From contig NZ_VTUZ01000011.1 of assembly GCF_008369935.1 (NCBI RefSeq), positions 62,001-126,000 of the forward strand: a stretch of 64,000 nucleotides of DNA. The letters run 5' to 3'. The first letter of the stretch is position 1, and every line of letters begins with the position of its first letter. Origin of the DNA: Paraburkholderia panacisoli (GTDB lineage Bacteria; Pseudomonadota; Gammaproteobacteria; Burkholderiales; Burkholderiaceae). Below are positions 33,282-42,316 of this stretch, in pieces. A program made the translations under genes and the position numbers. The notes below the pieces were generated by a model that was given only the letters and a program-made list of their open reading frames with translations, was not told where the DNA came from and searched no databases.

Positions 33282-34129
33282 GGCTCGACTCCAAGATGAA
33301 GCGCTCGCTGTGGTGCTGGCTCGCGCTGTCGCCACTGGTGGTGGTCGTGCTGTTTCCGTTCGCGGTCATGCTGTTCACCGCGTTGAAGCCGGCTTCGGAA
33401 ATTTTCGTCTATCCGGCGCGCTGGCTGCCCGTGCACTGGCAATGGCGCAATTTCGTCGACATGTGGGAAGCGGCGAACTTCGGCGTGGCGTTGCGCAACA
33501 GCACGGTGATCAGTCTGCTGTCGACCATGCTCGCGCTCGCGGTGAGCTTGCCGGCCGCGTATGCGCTCGCCCGCTTTCCGTTTCGCGGACGCGGCTTGTA
33601 CCGGCAGTTTCTGCTCGTCACGCAGATGCTCTCGCCTATCCTGCTCGTGGTCGGTTTGTTTCGGCTAGCCGCGATGATCCCGTTCGGCGACGGCAACCTG
33701 GTCGACAAGAAGATCGGCGTGATCGTTTCGTATGCGGCCTTCAATATCGCGTTCGCGGTGTGGATGCTGTCGTCGTACTTTCAGACGGTGCCGCGGGATC
33801 TGGAAGAGTCGGCGTGGCTGGAAGGATGCGGGCGCACCAAGGCCGTGTTCAAGGTGTTTCTGCCGCTGGCCGTGCCGGCGATCGTCGTGACCGCGATCTT
33901 CACGTTCATCAACGCGTGGAACGAGTTTGCGGTGGTCTATACGCTGATCCGCTCGCCCGAGAACAAGACGCTCACCGTGCAGGTGACGGACATGGTCGCG
34001 GGCAAGTACGTCGTCCAGTGGCATCTGGTGATGGCTGCTACGCTGTGCGCGACGTTGCCGGTTTCGATCGTGTTCGCCTGGTTGCAGAGGTATCTGGTGA
34101 AGGGGCTGGCGTTGGGGGCGGTGAAGTAA
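33278..34129 (+). CDS. sugar ABC transporter permease (MalG/UgpE type)
   Basis: A 283-residue second permease. The N-terminal helix precedes FTALKPASEIFVYPARWLP, typical of MalG-type subunits. The EAA loop is EESAWLEGCGRTKAVFKVFL (conserved E and G spacing), followed by NAWNEFAVVYTLI. Its start overlaps the previous gene's stop by 4 bases, with AAGAAGGAG upstream, so the subunits are made together. It completes a CUT1-type importer with the ATPase at 28716. Confidence 0.92.
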   Translation: MRLDSKMKRSLWCWLALSPLVVVVLFPFAVMLFTALKPASEIFVYPARWLPVHWQWRNFVDMWEAANFGVALRNSTVISLLSTMLALAVSLPAAYALARFPFRGRGLYRQFLLVTQMLSPILLVVGLFRLAAMIPFGDGNLVDKKIGVIVSYAAFNIAFAVWMLSSYFQTVPRDLEESAWLEGCGRTKAVFKVFLPLAVPAIVVTAIFTFINAWNEFAVVYTLIRSPENKTLTVQVTDMVAGKYVVQWHLVMAATLCATLPVSIVFAWLQRYLVKGLALGAVK

Positions 34130-34258
34130 CGCTCGTGCTGCTCTGATAACAACTTCAATTCGCCTGTGCGGCGGCCCGTTACTGCAACTCGTCATTGACG
34201 GCGCCGCACAGTCGTCACTGGGATGCGGCCAGGCACTTTGCCGACCGCATCCGGCGCA

Positions 34259-34552
34259 TCACTCGGTGCCGCGCACAATGCGCAGATCGCGCTCGACGCC
34301 GTCGCCCAAAGCTTCGAGCGCTTTCTTGTAGGCATCGCTCGAATATGCAGCAACCGCCGCTTCGTAGGTCGCAAACTCGATGACCACGGTGCGCTCGCTC
34401 AAGCCCTGCTCGCGAACCTCGTCCGCCACGCCACGCACAATGAACTTGCCGCCCGCAGCCGCCAAGGCAGGCGCGGCGAGTTGCGCATACGCGGCCAGTT
34501 TTGCCGGGTCGTTCGTCTTGCGATAGGAAGTCACCCAATAGCCCTTGCTCAT
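34259..34552 (-). CDS. DUF1330 family protein
   Basis: A 97-residue cytoplasmic protein with the dimeric alpha/beta-barrel pattern of DUF1330: GYWVTSYRKTNDPAKLAAYA, GGKFIVRGVADEVREQG, VVIEFATYEAAVAAYSS and YKKALEAL. ATG 34552 has AAAGGAGATTCG upstream. Single gene, convergent with the sugar permease. Members are small oxygenase/isomerase-fold proteins of unknown function. Confidence 0.85.
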   Translation of the reverse strand: MSKGYWVTSYRKTNDPAKLAAYAQLAAPALAAAGGKFIVRGVADEVREQGLSERTVVIEFATYEAAVAAYSSDAYKKALEALGDGVERDLRIVRGTE

Positions 34553-34746
34553 TCGAATCTCCTTTGTTCAACGGTTCAAAAGCGGTCGCGGTCTTACATA
34601 GTAGCAAAGAGGATCGCTTTGCTTGCGGGCATTCGTGTTTGCAAGCGCGCGTGCCGCGCTCACTTAGCTATTAAGCGCTTTGTGCACTACGAGTGGCTTT
34701 GCATGTTTCGAGCTTGAGTACGTGAGCAGCTGACGGACCACCTTGC

Positions 34747-34949
34747 ATGGGACCAGAGGAGTTGCTAAAGCGCTAACTCTGGTCAACCGCAACTGGCTTG
34801 CATGGGACCAGAGTAAGCACTGAAGCGCTAACTCTGGTCGACCGCAACTGGGTTGCATGGGACCAGAGTAAGCACTAAAGCGCTAACTCTGGTCGACCGC
34901 CACTGGGTTGCATGGGACCAGAGTAAGCGCTAAAGCGCTAACTCTGGTC
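34747..34949 (+). repeat. four tandem 55-bp ATGGG hairpin elements
   Basis: Hairpins begin at 34751, 34806, 34861 and 34916, an exact 55-bp period. Each has perfect outer arms (GACCAGAG / CTCTGGTC) around a GCTAAAGCGC-type inner loop, separated by CGACCGCAACTGGGTTGC-like spacers. Copies 2-4 contain ATG-GGA-CCA-GAG-TAA; copy 1 has an extended frame (MGPEELLKR). The last copy ends 17 bases before the ATG of the NHL-repeat gene, just before its AGGAGAC ribosome-binding site. It is not CRISPR: the spacers are repeated too and there are no cas genes. Confidence 0.85.
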
Positions 34950-34966
34950 GACACAGGAGACATCGA

Positions 34967-36115
34967 ATGAACGAGCAATATGGGTCGTTTTGTCCATGCT
35001 GCGGCAGCGCGGAGCATCGGGCAATGAGTCGCAGGACTTTCATGAGCCTGATCGCCGGCACCGCCGCGGGGCTCGCAATGCCGGCGGCGTTCGCGGACAC
35101 GCAAGCGGCACCGGCGATTCCTTACGACTCGATTGCCGAACCCGTTCATTTACCTAAAGACACGTACTTCGGCGAATGCTCCGGCGTCGCACTCAACTCG
35201 CACGGGCATATCTTCGTGCTGTCGCGCGGCAACAGCACCGGGCCAGCATATGGTGCTGCCGCCGCGCAGCTTCTCGAGTTCGCGCCCGACGGACGCTTCG
35301 TTCGCGAGATCGGCCACAACCTGTATGCGTGGTCGTTCGCACACTCGGTCAAGGTGGACCGGCAAGACAACATCTGGGTGACGGACAAAGGCTCCGACAT
35401 GGTGATCAAGTTCACGCCGGACGGACGCGTCGCGATGGTGTTCGGCCGCAAGCAGGACGCCACCGACGAGGAAACCGCTCCGCTCAAGCATCCCAACCCG
35501 CCTCTGCCTTCCGAGCCCGGGCGCTTCCGTCAGGTGACGGATGTCGCGTGGGACGCCGCGGGCAATACGTACATCAGCGACGGCTATATCAATTCGCGCG
35601 TCGCGAAGGTCGATCGCGACGGCAACTGGGTCAAGTCATGGGGCGACCGCGGCACGGGTCCGGGCCAGTTTCATACGCCGCACAGCATCGCGGTCGATGC
35701 GCACGACCAGGTCTACGTCGCGGACCGCAGCAACCGGCGCATCCAGGTGTTCGACACCGAAGGCACGTTCCTGCGGCAATTCACCATCGACGTGCCGGTG
35801 CCACCCGATGCACGACCGGCGATCGGCAACATGCCGGACGAAGCGGCGATCGCGGGCGGCACGCTCGCCCCCGGCTCGCCGTGGGCGATCTGCATCTCGC
35901 CGGGACCGAACCAGGTGCTCTATAGTGCGGACGCGTTTCCTGGTCGCATCTACAAGATGACGCTCGACGGCAAGGTGCTCGGTGTGCTCGGCAAATCGGG
36001 CAAGCAGCCGAAGCAGTTCGGCTGGATTCATCAGATGGCGTGCCCGGCGGAGAACACGTTGTTCGTCGCCGAATTGCTGAACTGGCGTGTGCAGAAGCTG
36101 ATTCTGCATGCTTGA
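34967..36115 (+). CDS. Tat-exported NHL-repeat beta-propeller protein
   Basis: A 382-residue protein. An N-terminal CPCCGS cluster is followed by a Tat signal with SRRTFM at about 21-26 and a hydrophobic stretch ending AFA, so it is exported folded. The mature part is a six-bladed NHL/SMP-30-like propeller with repeats such as VKVDRQDNIWVTDKGSDMVI, VAWDAAGNTYISDGYINSRV and IAVDAHDQVYVADRSNRRIQ. Similar bacterial proteins are annotated as peptidyl-alpha-hydroxyglycine alpha-amidating-lyase-like, but no such activity can be inferred here. Its 5' region carries four tandem copies of the hairpin element. Confidence 0.85.
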   Translation: MNEQYGSFCPCCGSAEHRAMSRRTFMSLIAGTAAGLAMPAAFADTQAAPAIPYDSIAEPVHLPKDTYFGECSGVALNSHGHIFVLSRGNSTGPAYGAAAAQLLEFAPDGRFVREIGHNLYAWSFAHSVKVDRQDNIWVTDKGSDMVIKFTPDGRVAMVFGRKQDATDEETAPLKHPNPPLPSEPGRFRQVTDVAWDAAGNTYISDGYINSRVAKVDRDGNWVKSWGDRGTGPGQFHTPHSIAVDAHDQVYVADRSNRRIQVFDTEGTFLRQFTIDVPVPPDARPAIGNMPDEAAIAGGTLAPGSPWAICISPGPNQVLYSADAFPGRIYKMTLDGKVLGVLGKSGKQPKQFGWIHQMACPAENTLFVAELLNWRVQKLILHA

Positions 36116-36206
36116 GCCGCGATCGCATTGAATGGCTGGTACACGCCGTCACCGCAAAAAGAAACAGCAGCAATCGCGATCCATCCGATAAGGTCCTGGA
36201 GCTCCA

Positions 36207-37097
36207 TTGAAATTCGATACGACAACCGTCCGGCTGGTCCTCGCGATCGTCGAGGAAGGCAGCATCTCGCGCGCCGCCGACAAGCTCAACCTGGCCGTGG
36301 CCGCCGCGTCGCGGCGCGTATCGGACCTGGAGGAGCAACTCGGCGCCCGGCTGTTCAGGCGCGTGCCGCACGGCGTCGAGATCACCGAATCGGGCGGCAA
36401 GCTGCTGCAATACGTGCGGCAGATCGACAACCTGATCGACCGGCTCGAAGGCGACGCGCAAGCGCTCAACCATGGCCTCGACGGCCGCATCATCATCGGC
36501 GCACCGAAGGCGGTCGTCATCCAGTTTCTCGCGCGTGAGATCTCCGACATCCAGCGCAAGTATCCCGGCATCACGCTGAAGATCGTCGAGGAGAACAGCA
36601 AGATCGTGCAGCAACTGCTGCGCGACAAAGTGATCGACGTGGGAATCTACGAGAAGAAGAGCGGCTTTCTGGACCTCGCCCAGGTGCCGTACAGGAACGA
36701 CCGCCTCGTGCTGGTCTACAGCCGCCCGCATTTCCAGTTTCACGAAGAACCGATCGGGATCGACGATATTCTCGACCTGCCCATCGTGAGTCTCGGCAAG
36801 GGGTCCGCAGTGTTGTCGGCCGTGCAGCGCGCCTATCGCAGCCGTGGACGGTTATTTGCCAACAACTTCACCGTCAGCGGGTTCGACACCATGCTCGCGA
36901 TGGTGCGCCATGGGCTCGGCGTCGGCCTGATGCCGCCCGATGTGCTGCGCAGTTTTCATCCCGAGCCAGCGCTCGCGTCCGCCGAGCTGCAGGGCGACTG
37001 GCATCAGCGCGGCTATGTGCTCTCGTGTGTCGAAGGACATGCGCAGGAGCAGACGCTGCGCAACGTGGTGAACGGCTTGCTCGGCAATACAGCTTAG
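36207..37097 (+). CDS. LysR-family transcriptional regulator
   Basis: A 296-residue LysR regulator. The helix-turn-helix region (LVLAIVEEGSISRAADKLNL, then AVAAASRRVSDLEEQLGARL) is followed by the effector domain (IIGAPKAVVIQFLAREISDI). The start is a TTG at 36207 with CTGGAG 5 bases upstream; no in-frame ATG precedes the HTH. It is upstream of, and in the same direction as, the CoA-transferase, hydratase and MFS genes, and probably regulates them. Confidence 0.87.
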   Translation: MKFDTTTVRLVLAIVEEGSISRAADKLNLAVAAASRRVSDLEEQLGARLFRRVPHGVEITESGGKLLQYVRQIDNLIDRLEGDAQALNHGLDGRIIIGAPKAVVIQFLAREISDIQRKYPGITLKIVEENSKIVQQLLRDKVIDVGIYEKKSGFLDLAQVPYRNDRLVLVYSRPHFQFHEEPIGIDDILDLPIVSLGKGSAVLSAVQRAYRSRGRLFANNFTVSGFDTMLAMVRHGLGVGLMPPDVLRSFHPEPALASAELQGDWHQRGYVLSCVEGHAQEQTLRNVVNGLLGNTA

Positions 37098-37461
37098 TCG
37101 ACACCTTCGACACGCGCGCTCCGGTTTCGCGATGCGCGAAACCAGACATGACCGGACCATTCTTGCGCCAGCGTTTTCAGTCGGCGAAAGTGGGGCATAA
37201 CGATCATGCAGGAGACGAGATGATGCCCCCTAGCCTCGGCGCAACTGCCGACGCGCCGTCGTGCACGTCCCGCGCGCCGATTCCCACGCGCTGCGCCGTC
37301 AACTATCCCGACTTCCTCATCCGCGCTTGCGAGACCTAGGCAGCGCTCGCGTGCTGACCACAGGTCCCGCAACCACGCCCCTCCCGACATCGTCGAACCG
37401 TTCGTCACGTGACCACGTGAGCGCACGGTCAGCCCCACCACTTCAACCAGAGAACCTCGAT
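37098..37461 (+). promoter_or_regulatory. intergenic region before the CoA-transferase operon
   Basis: 364 bases. It contains a perfect hairpin GGTTTCGCG-ATG-CGCGAAACC (37123-37143), probably ending the LysR transcript although it lacks a T-run. A perfect palindrome TCACGTG-AC-CACGTGA (37405-37420) lies 41 bases before the CaiB start, a candidate operator. Nothing else recognisable. Confidence 0.45.
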
Positions 37462-38628
37462 ATGACCGAATCGAAACATCTGCCGCTGCAAGGCATCCGC
37501 GTGCTCGACGTGAGCCAGGTGATGGCGGGCCCGTTCGCCTGCATGCTGCTCGCCGACATGGGGGCGGACGTGATCAAGGTCGAGCCGCCGGAAGGCGATC
37601 AGACCCGCGGCGCGATGGGCTTCAAGATGAAGGGCCCCGACAGCATGGGCTTTCTGAACATGAACCGCAACAAGCGCTCGCTGACGCTCGACCTGAAGAG
37701 CGAAGAAGGACGCGAGTTCTTCTACGAGCTAGCCAAAACGGCTGATGTAATCGTCGAAAACTACCGGCCCGGCGTGGTGCAGCGCCTGGGCATCGACTAT
37801 GAATCGATCAGGCAGATCAATCCGAAGATCGTCTACGTCAGCATTTCCGGCTTCGGGCAAAGCGGACCGTGGGCCTCGCGGCCGGGCTTCGACTTGATGG
37901 CGCAGGCCATGTCCGGCGTGATGAGCGTGACCGGCTACAAGGGCGGCAAGCCCGTCAAGGCGGGCGTGCCGGTGGCCGACATCGGCTGCGCGCTGTTCGC
38001 GGTGTACGGCTTGCTGTCGGCGTACATCGGCGCGCAGAAAACCGGCGAGGGTCAGCACATCGATGCGTCGCTGTTCGACTCGGTGATGGCCTTCTCGATC
38101 TGGGACATGTCGGAGTACTGGGGCACGGGCGTGCCGCCGACGCCGCTCGGCACCAGCAACAAGATGAGCGCGCCGTATCAGGCGGTGAAGGCGCGCGACG
38201 GCTACTTCGTGATGGGCGCGACGAACCAGAAACTGTGGACAAAGCTGTGCGAACTGCTGCAACGCCCGGACCTCGTGCAACACGCTGACTATGCAACCGT
38301 ATCGCTGCGCCTGAAGAACCGTGAGGCGATGATCGAAGTACTGGAGCAGGAATTCGCGAAGCGCGACAGCGCCGACTGGGTCGACGCGATGCTCGCGACC
38401 GGCATTCCCGCGGGCCCGATCCTCTCCTATCCCGAAGCGTTCGAAAGCGAGCATGCCGCGCACCGCCGCATGTGCATGGAGATCGACCATCCGAACGAAG
38501 GCAAGGTCAAGAACATCGGCTTCCCGGTCAAGATGCTCGGCACGCCGCAAACGGTGCGCCGTCATCCGCCGCTGCTCGGCGAGCACAACGACGAGATCTT
38601 TGCCGAGATCAACGGGACCGCATCATGA
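37462..38628 (+). CDS. CaiB/BaiF-family (class III) CoA-transferase
   Basis: A 388-residue class III CoA-transferase. The N-terminal motif GIRVLDVSQVMAGPFACMLL and MGADVIKVEPPEGDQTRG are family-typical, as is RNKRSLTLDLKSEEGREFF. The catalytic Asp lies in RPGFDLMAQAMSGVMS. These enzymes move CoA between carboxylic acids via a beta-aspartyl-CoA thioester. The stop overlaps the start of the enoyl-CoA hydratase gene (ATGA), so the pair is co-translated: activate an acid to its CoA ester, then hydrate or isomerise it. Substrate unknown, plausibly a branched or unsaturated dicarboxylate. Confidence 0.9.
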   Translation: MTESKHLPLQGIRVLDVSQVMAGPFACMLLADMGADVIKVEPPEGDQTRGAMGFKMKGPDSMGFLNMNRNKRSLTLDLKSEEGREFFYELAKTADVIVENYRPGVVQRLGIDYESIRQINPKIVYVSISGFGQSGPWASRPGFDLMAQAMSGVMSVTGYKGGKPVKAGVPVADIGCALFAVYGLLSAYIGAQKTGEGQHIDASLFDSVMAFSIWDMSEYWGTGVPPTPLGTSNKMSAPYQAVKARDGYFVMGATNQKLWTKLCELLQRPDLVQHADYATVSLRLKNREAMIEVLEQEFAKRDSADWVDAMLATGIPAGPILSYPEAFESEHAAHRRMCMEIDHPNEGKVKNIGFPVKMLGTPQTVRRHPPLLGEHNDEIFAEINGTAS

Positions 38629-39386
38629 GCGAACCCGTCACACTCATCATTCATTCCTCGGGCGCGGCGGAGATCGTGATCGACCGCCCCGAGCGGCACA
38701 ACGCCATGACGCTCGACATGTACGAGTCCTTGCTGACGTTGATCGCACAGTGTGAACAGAACAGCGGCGTGCGCTGCATCCTGTTTCGCGGCGCGGGCGG
38801 CAAGTCGTTCATTGCCGGCACCGATATCACGTACTTCAAGGACTTCCGCGACGGCCGCGATGGCATCGTCTACGAGGCCTTCGTCGAACGCGTGATCGAC
38901 ACGGTGGAGCGCATTGCGAAGCCCACCATCGCCGTGATCGACGGTTGGGCGGTGGGCGGCGGCCTCGCGCTCGCGACGGCTTGCGACTTCAGGCTGTGCA
39001 GCGACACGTCACGCTTCGGCGCGCCGATCGCGAAGACGCTGTCCAACACGCTGTCGTCGCGCAACCTCGCGCGGCTTCAGGCGGCGCTCGGCGTGCCGCG
39101 CGTCAAGAAGATGCTGCTGCTCGCCGAGTACCTCGGCGCTCCTGAAGTGCTGGAATGCGGGTACATGTATGGCGTTTTCGCGCAGGATGCGTTGCAGGAT
39201 GCCGCGCATGCGCTCGCGCAACGGCTCATCGCGCTGTCGCCGGTCACGCAGAAAGCGGTGAAGGAGAGCCTGCGCCGCATCGTCGTCGAACAGCGTCTGG
39301 ACGACGACGATTTGATCGAAGAGGTGTACGGCAGCGCCCGTTTCAGGGATGCCGTGCTCGCGTTCACCTCGGGTTCGTCGAAATAA
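38625..39386 (+). CDS. enoyl-CoA hydratase/isomerase-family protein
   Basis: A 253-residue crotonase-fold protein. ERHNAMTLDMYESLL, the oxyanion-hole regions FIAGTDITYF and GWAVGGGLALATACDFRLC, and the C-terminal HSQ-like helices are present. The Glu pair of classical hydratases is not obvious (KTLSNTLSSRN in the active-site region), so the exact reaction (hydratase, isomerase, hydrolase or lyase) is open. It overlaps the CoA-transferase stop by 4 bases and is followed by an MFS transporter. Confidence 0.87.
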   Translation: MSEPVTLIIHSSGAAEIVIDRPERHNAMTLDMYESLLTLIAQCEQNSGVRCILFRGAGGKSFIAGTDITYFKDFRDGRDGIVYEAFVERVIDTVERIAKPTIAVIDGWAVGGGLALATACDFRLCSDTSRFGAPIAKTLSNTLSSRNLARLQAALGVPRVKKMLLLAEYLGAPEVLECGYMYGVFAQDALQDAAHALAQRLIALSPVTQKAVKESLRRIVVEQRLDDDDLIEEVYGSARFRDAVLAFTSGSSK

Positions 39387-39413
39387 CAATAAATGAACAA
39401 CGTGGAGTGAGAC

Positions 39414-40736
39414 ATGAAACGATTGCAACCGAAGGCAACGGCCACCGTGCTGCTGATGCTGTGCCTGATGTACTTCATCACCTACGTCGATCGCGTCAAC
39501 ATCAGCACCGCAGCCGGGCAATTCAAATCCGAGCTTGGACTGAGCAACACGCAACTCGGCTTCATCTTCTCGGCGTTCGCGTATCCGTATGTGGTGTTCC
39601 AGTTCATCGGCGGCTGGGTGAGCGACCGTTTTGGTGCGAAGCGCACGCTGATCGCCTGCGCGTTCATCTGGGCGGTGGCGACCACTTTGACCGGTTTCGC
39701 GGGCGGCTTCACGACGCTGGTCGCAGCGCGCCTCCTGCTCGGTCTAGGCGAAGGCGCAACATTCCCCGCTTCCACCAGCGCGATGGCGTCATGGGTGAGA
39801 AAGGACCGGCGTGGCATGGCGCAAGGCATCACGCACTCGTCGGCGCGGCTCGGCAACGCGGTTGCGCCGATGCTGGTGCTGGCGCTGATGACCGCGTTCG
39901 ACTGGCGCTTTGCGTTCTATCTGCTCGGCGCGCTGAGTTTCGGCTGGCTGGTGCTGTGGTGCGTGACGTACACCGAAAAACCCGCGGATCATCCGCGCAT
40001 CACCGCCGCGGAAATCGACAGCCTGCCCCCGCCGCGGGTTCGTCCGGTGGAAGCGCCGGGCACGTGGGCGCGGCTTTACCGCCGGCTGTTGCCGGTGTCC
40101 GCCGTGTACTTCTGCTACAACTGGATTCTCTGGCTGATGCTCGACTGGATGCCGCTCTACTTCATGCACAGCTTCCATCTGAACATCAAGAAGGCGGTCA
40201 TCTTCACCTCAGGCGTATTCATTGCCGGCGTGTTCGGCGATCTGGTCGGCGGGCTGATTAGCGATCGGCTGCTGCGGCGCACGGGCAATCTGAAACTCGC
40301 GCGCAGCTACCTCGTCGCGTTCTGCATGACGATGACCGGTCTCTCGCTGATCCCCGTCGTGCTGATTCACGATCCGATGTACTCGCTGGTTTTTCTCGCC
40401 GCCGCGATGTTCTTCAACGAAATGAATATCGGCCCGATGTGGGCGGTGCCTATGGACATCGCTTATGACCGCTCGGGCACGGCGAGCGGCATCATGAGCG
40501 GGACGGGTTTCACTGCGGCGATCGTCAGTCCGGTGGTGGCGGGTTATCTGATCGACCGCCTCGGCAACTGGAATGTGACCTTCCTGTTGTCCATTGGCGT
40601 GATGGCTTGCGGCGTGCTGCTGACCTTCATGATGAAGCCGGATGCGCCGTTCGCCGACAAGCTGAAGCCCGCTGCTGCGCCTTCGGTGCGTGCGGGGCGC
40701 GACGCTGCTGCGTTTCCGCTCGTGGACAAGCACTGA
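39414..40736 (+). CDS. MFS transporter, ACS type
   Basis: A 440-residue 12-helix transporter. ITYVDRVNISTAAGQFKSEL and RLLLGLGEGATFPASTSAMA are ACS signatures, and a short loop joins the two halves. It is 27 bases after the hydratase gene with GTGGAGTGAGAC as ribosome-binding site. It probably imports the organic acid handled by the CoA-transferase and hydratase. The C-terminal tail of about 30 residues is Ala/Pro-rich. Confidence 0.87.
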   Translation: MKRLQPKATATVLLMLCLMYFITYVDRVNISTAAGQFKSELGLSNTQLGFIFSAFAYPYVVFQFIGGWVSDRFGAKRTLIACAFIWAVATTLTGFAGGFTTLVAARLLLGLGEGATFPASTSAMASWVRKDRRGMAQGITHSSARLGNAVAPMLVLALMTAFDWRFAFYLLGALSFGWLVLWCVTYTEKPADHPRITAAEIDSLPPPRVRPVEAPGTWARLYRRLLPVSAVYFCYNWILWLMLDWMPLYFMHSFHLNIKKAVIFTSGVFIAGVFGDLVGGLISDRLLRRTGNLKLARSYLVAFCMTMTGLSLIPVVLIHDPMYSLVFLAAAMFFNEMNIGPMWAVPMDIAYDRSGTASGIMSGTGFTAAIVSPVVAGYLIDRLGNWNVTFLLSIGVMACGVLLTFMMKPDAPFADKLKPAAAPSVRAGRDAAAFPLVDKH

Positions 40737-40771
40737 GCACGCGTGGCAGCGCGATCCGGCATTCACTGCAA

Positions 40772-40790
40772 CGCGAGGCGCCGCCTCGCG
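40772..40790. terminator. hairpin between convergent genes
   Basis: CGCGAGGCG-C-CGCCTCGCG, a perfect palindrome in the 56-bp gap between the convergent MFS and lyase genes. It has no long T-run, but its position suggests bidirectional termination. Confidence 0.45.
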
Positions 40791-40792
40791 AT

Positions 40793-42316
40793 TCATTTGC
40801 TAGCGCCGAGCACCTTGTCGAAATCGGCGTCCAGCTTCGCCAGCGAACCGGCGATATGCGCGCGGTTCTCCTTGATCCACCGATCCTGCTGCGTGACGCG
40901 CGCATTCGCCTCTTTCAGCATGCGCGCCATTTCGGCAGGTTGCGGGCCGCCCGTCGTCGCGCGATTGTTCACGATGGCGACCGGATTCAGCGTAGAGCGG
41001 AATTCGGCTTCGCTCATCGGCAGATCGCCTGCATAGGGTGTGCCGGCCACCGTTTCCCTGTAGATGCGCTGCGCGTCCGCATACGGGAAGTCGAGCGGCT
41101 TGATGTCCTTCTGCCGCGCATACTCGACGACGTTCGACGCGAAGTGATGGCCGACCCGGAACGGCAGTTTGTATTTGCGCATCAGGTCATCGGCAATTTC
41201 CTGTGACGCGGTCCAGTCGCTATTCAGTTCTTCGAGCGCGCGCTCGGGGTTGATCACGAGTGCGTTCATCACCGTTTGCCAACCCTTGAGCGCGGCGATG
41301 CCGCTTTCGATCATCTCGCTGCTCGCCTTCACGTCTTTCGGATCGCTCATGCCAGGCGGCAGGTTGTGCGCCTCCCAAACCACGCCCTCGGCCTGCGATA
41401 TCGCGGCGGAGGCGTCCGTGCGCGTGCGGATCAATAGTCCGGGATTGCGCTTTTGCGGCATCGCGCTCGACACGTAGGTGTTGGTGCCGCCCTCCTGCAA
41501 CAGAATCCAGGGCCGCGATTCGGCGTATTGCGTCATCACGTCCTGAATGAAGCTTCCTGTGTGCAGCGCCACGCTGGTGACGATTGCACTGGCTTCCACG
41601 GGTTCGTCGACGGATGAGATTTGCGACGCGTCATACGCGTTGTCGACGATCGCATTGAAGCCGAGATAGTGCGCCATGCGTTCGCGATCCAATGGCCAGC
41701 TCGTGCCGTTGAGCACCGTCGTACCCATCGACGACCGATCGACACGCTTATACGCTTCACGAATGCGCTGCGCGTCGCGATCCAGTCCGGCGGCGAATCC
41801 GAGCAGATAGTGGCCGTAGCTGTTCGGCTGCGCCGCCACGCCATTCGTGTAGTTCGGCACGACAGTCGCCGAGTATTGGCCGGCGAGACGAACCAGCGTC
41901 GCGGTGGTTGTGTTCAGTTGCTCGGCGAGGTTCAGCAGATCGTCGCGAAGAATCGCCGAGCGATACGTCGCGTGCATGTCCTGGCTGGAGCGCCCGGCGT
42001 GCAGCAGCGTGACGTCCTCGCCCGCCGCCTTGATCAGCAGCGGTTCGAACGTGATTACCGTAGGCGGACGTTTCGCGCCAGGCTGATTGCCATCGGCGAT
42101 GACCTTGGCCACGCCCGCAGCGAGGCGCGGCGCCATCGCTTTGTCGAGCAGCCCCTCGTCGGTGTTGATGACGACCGTGGCCTTGTTGATTTCGCCGAGC
42201 CAGAAGAATTCGTCGTGAGGCGGCGATTGCTGGGCGAAGGCGGGGAATGCACAGAGAAGAGCGACAGCGGGCAAGGTCCGGACGGATGGTCTCATGTGGG
42301 GCGCGGATGGATTCAT
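40793..42316 (-). CDS. secreted argininosuccinate-lyase-like protein
   Basis: About 507 residues of the fumarase/aspartase/argininosuccinate-lyase superfamily. The signature SSAMPQKRNP (superfamily GSSxMPxKxNP) holds the catalytic-loop serine, and QPNSYGHYLLGFAAGLDRD resembles argininosuccinate lyases. Unusually it begins with a signal peptide (MRPSVRTLPAVALLCAFPAF, then AQQ), so it is probably periplasmic; cytosolic enzymes of this family lack one. Start 42316 or 42295; both keep the signal. It is convergent with the CoA-transferase/hydratase/MFS genes. The reaction is unknown; perhaps it splits an extracytoplasmic succinyl adduct to yield fumarate. Confidence 0.8.
   Translation of the reverse strand: MNPSAPHMRPSVRTLPAVALLCAFPAFAQQSPPHDEFFWLGEINKATVVINTDEGLLDKAMAPRLAAGVAKVIADGNQPGAKRPPTVITFEPLLIKAAGEDVTLLHAGRSSQDMHATYRSAILRDDLLNLAEQLNTTTATLVRLAGQYSATVVPNYTNGVAAQPNSYGHYLLGFAAGLDRDAQRIREAYKRVDRSSMGTTVLNGTSWPLDRERMAHYLGFNAIVDNAYDASQISSVDEPVEASAIVTSVALHTGSFIQDVMTQYAESRPWILLQEGGTNTYVSSAMPQKRNPGLLIRTRTDASAAISQAEGVVWEAHNLPPGMSDPKDVKASSEMIESGIAALKGWQTVMNALVINPERALEELNSDWTASQEIADDLMRKYKLPFRVGHHFASNVVEYARQKDIKPLDFPYADAQRIYRETVAGTPYAGDLPMSEAEFRSTLNPVAIVNNRATTGGPQPAEMARMLKEANARVTQQDRWIKENRAHIAGSLAKLDADFDKVLGASK

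Noticed and set aside
34747..34949. Possible CRISPR array (four evenly spaced repeats)
   Set aside because: The 55-bp unit repeats as a whole, the spacers are the same sequence, stems are palindromic, and no cas genes are present.
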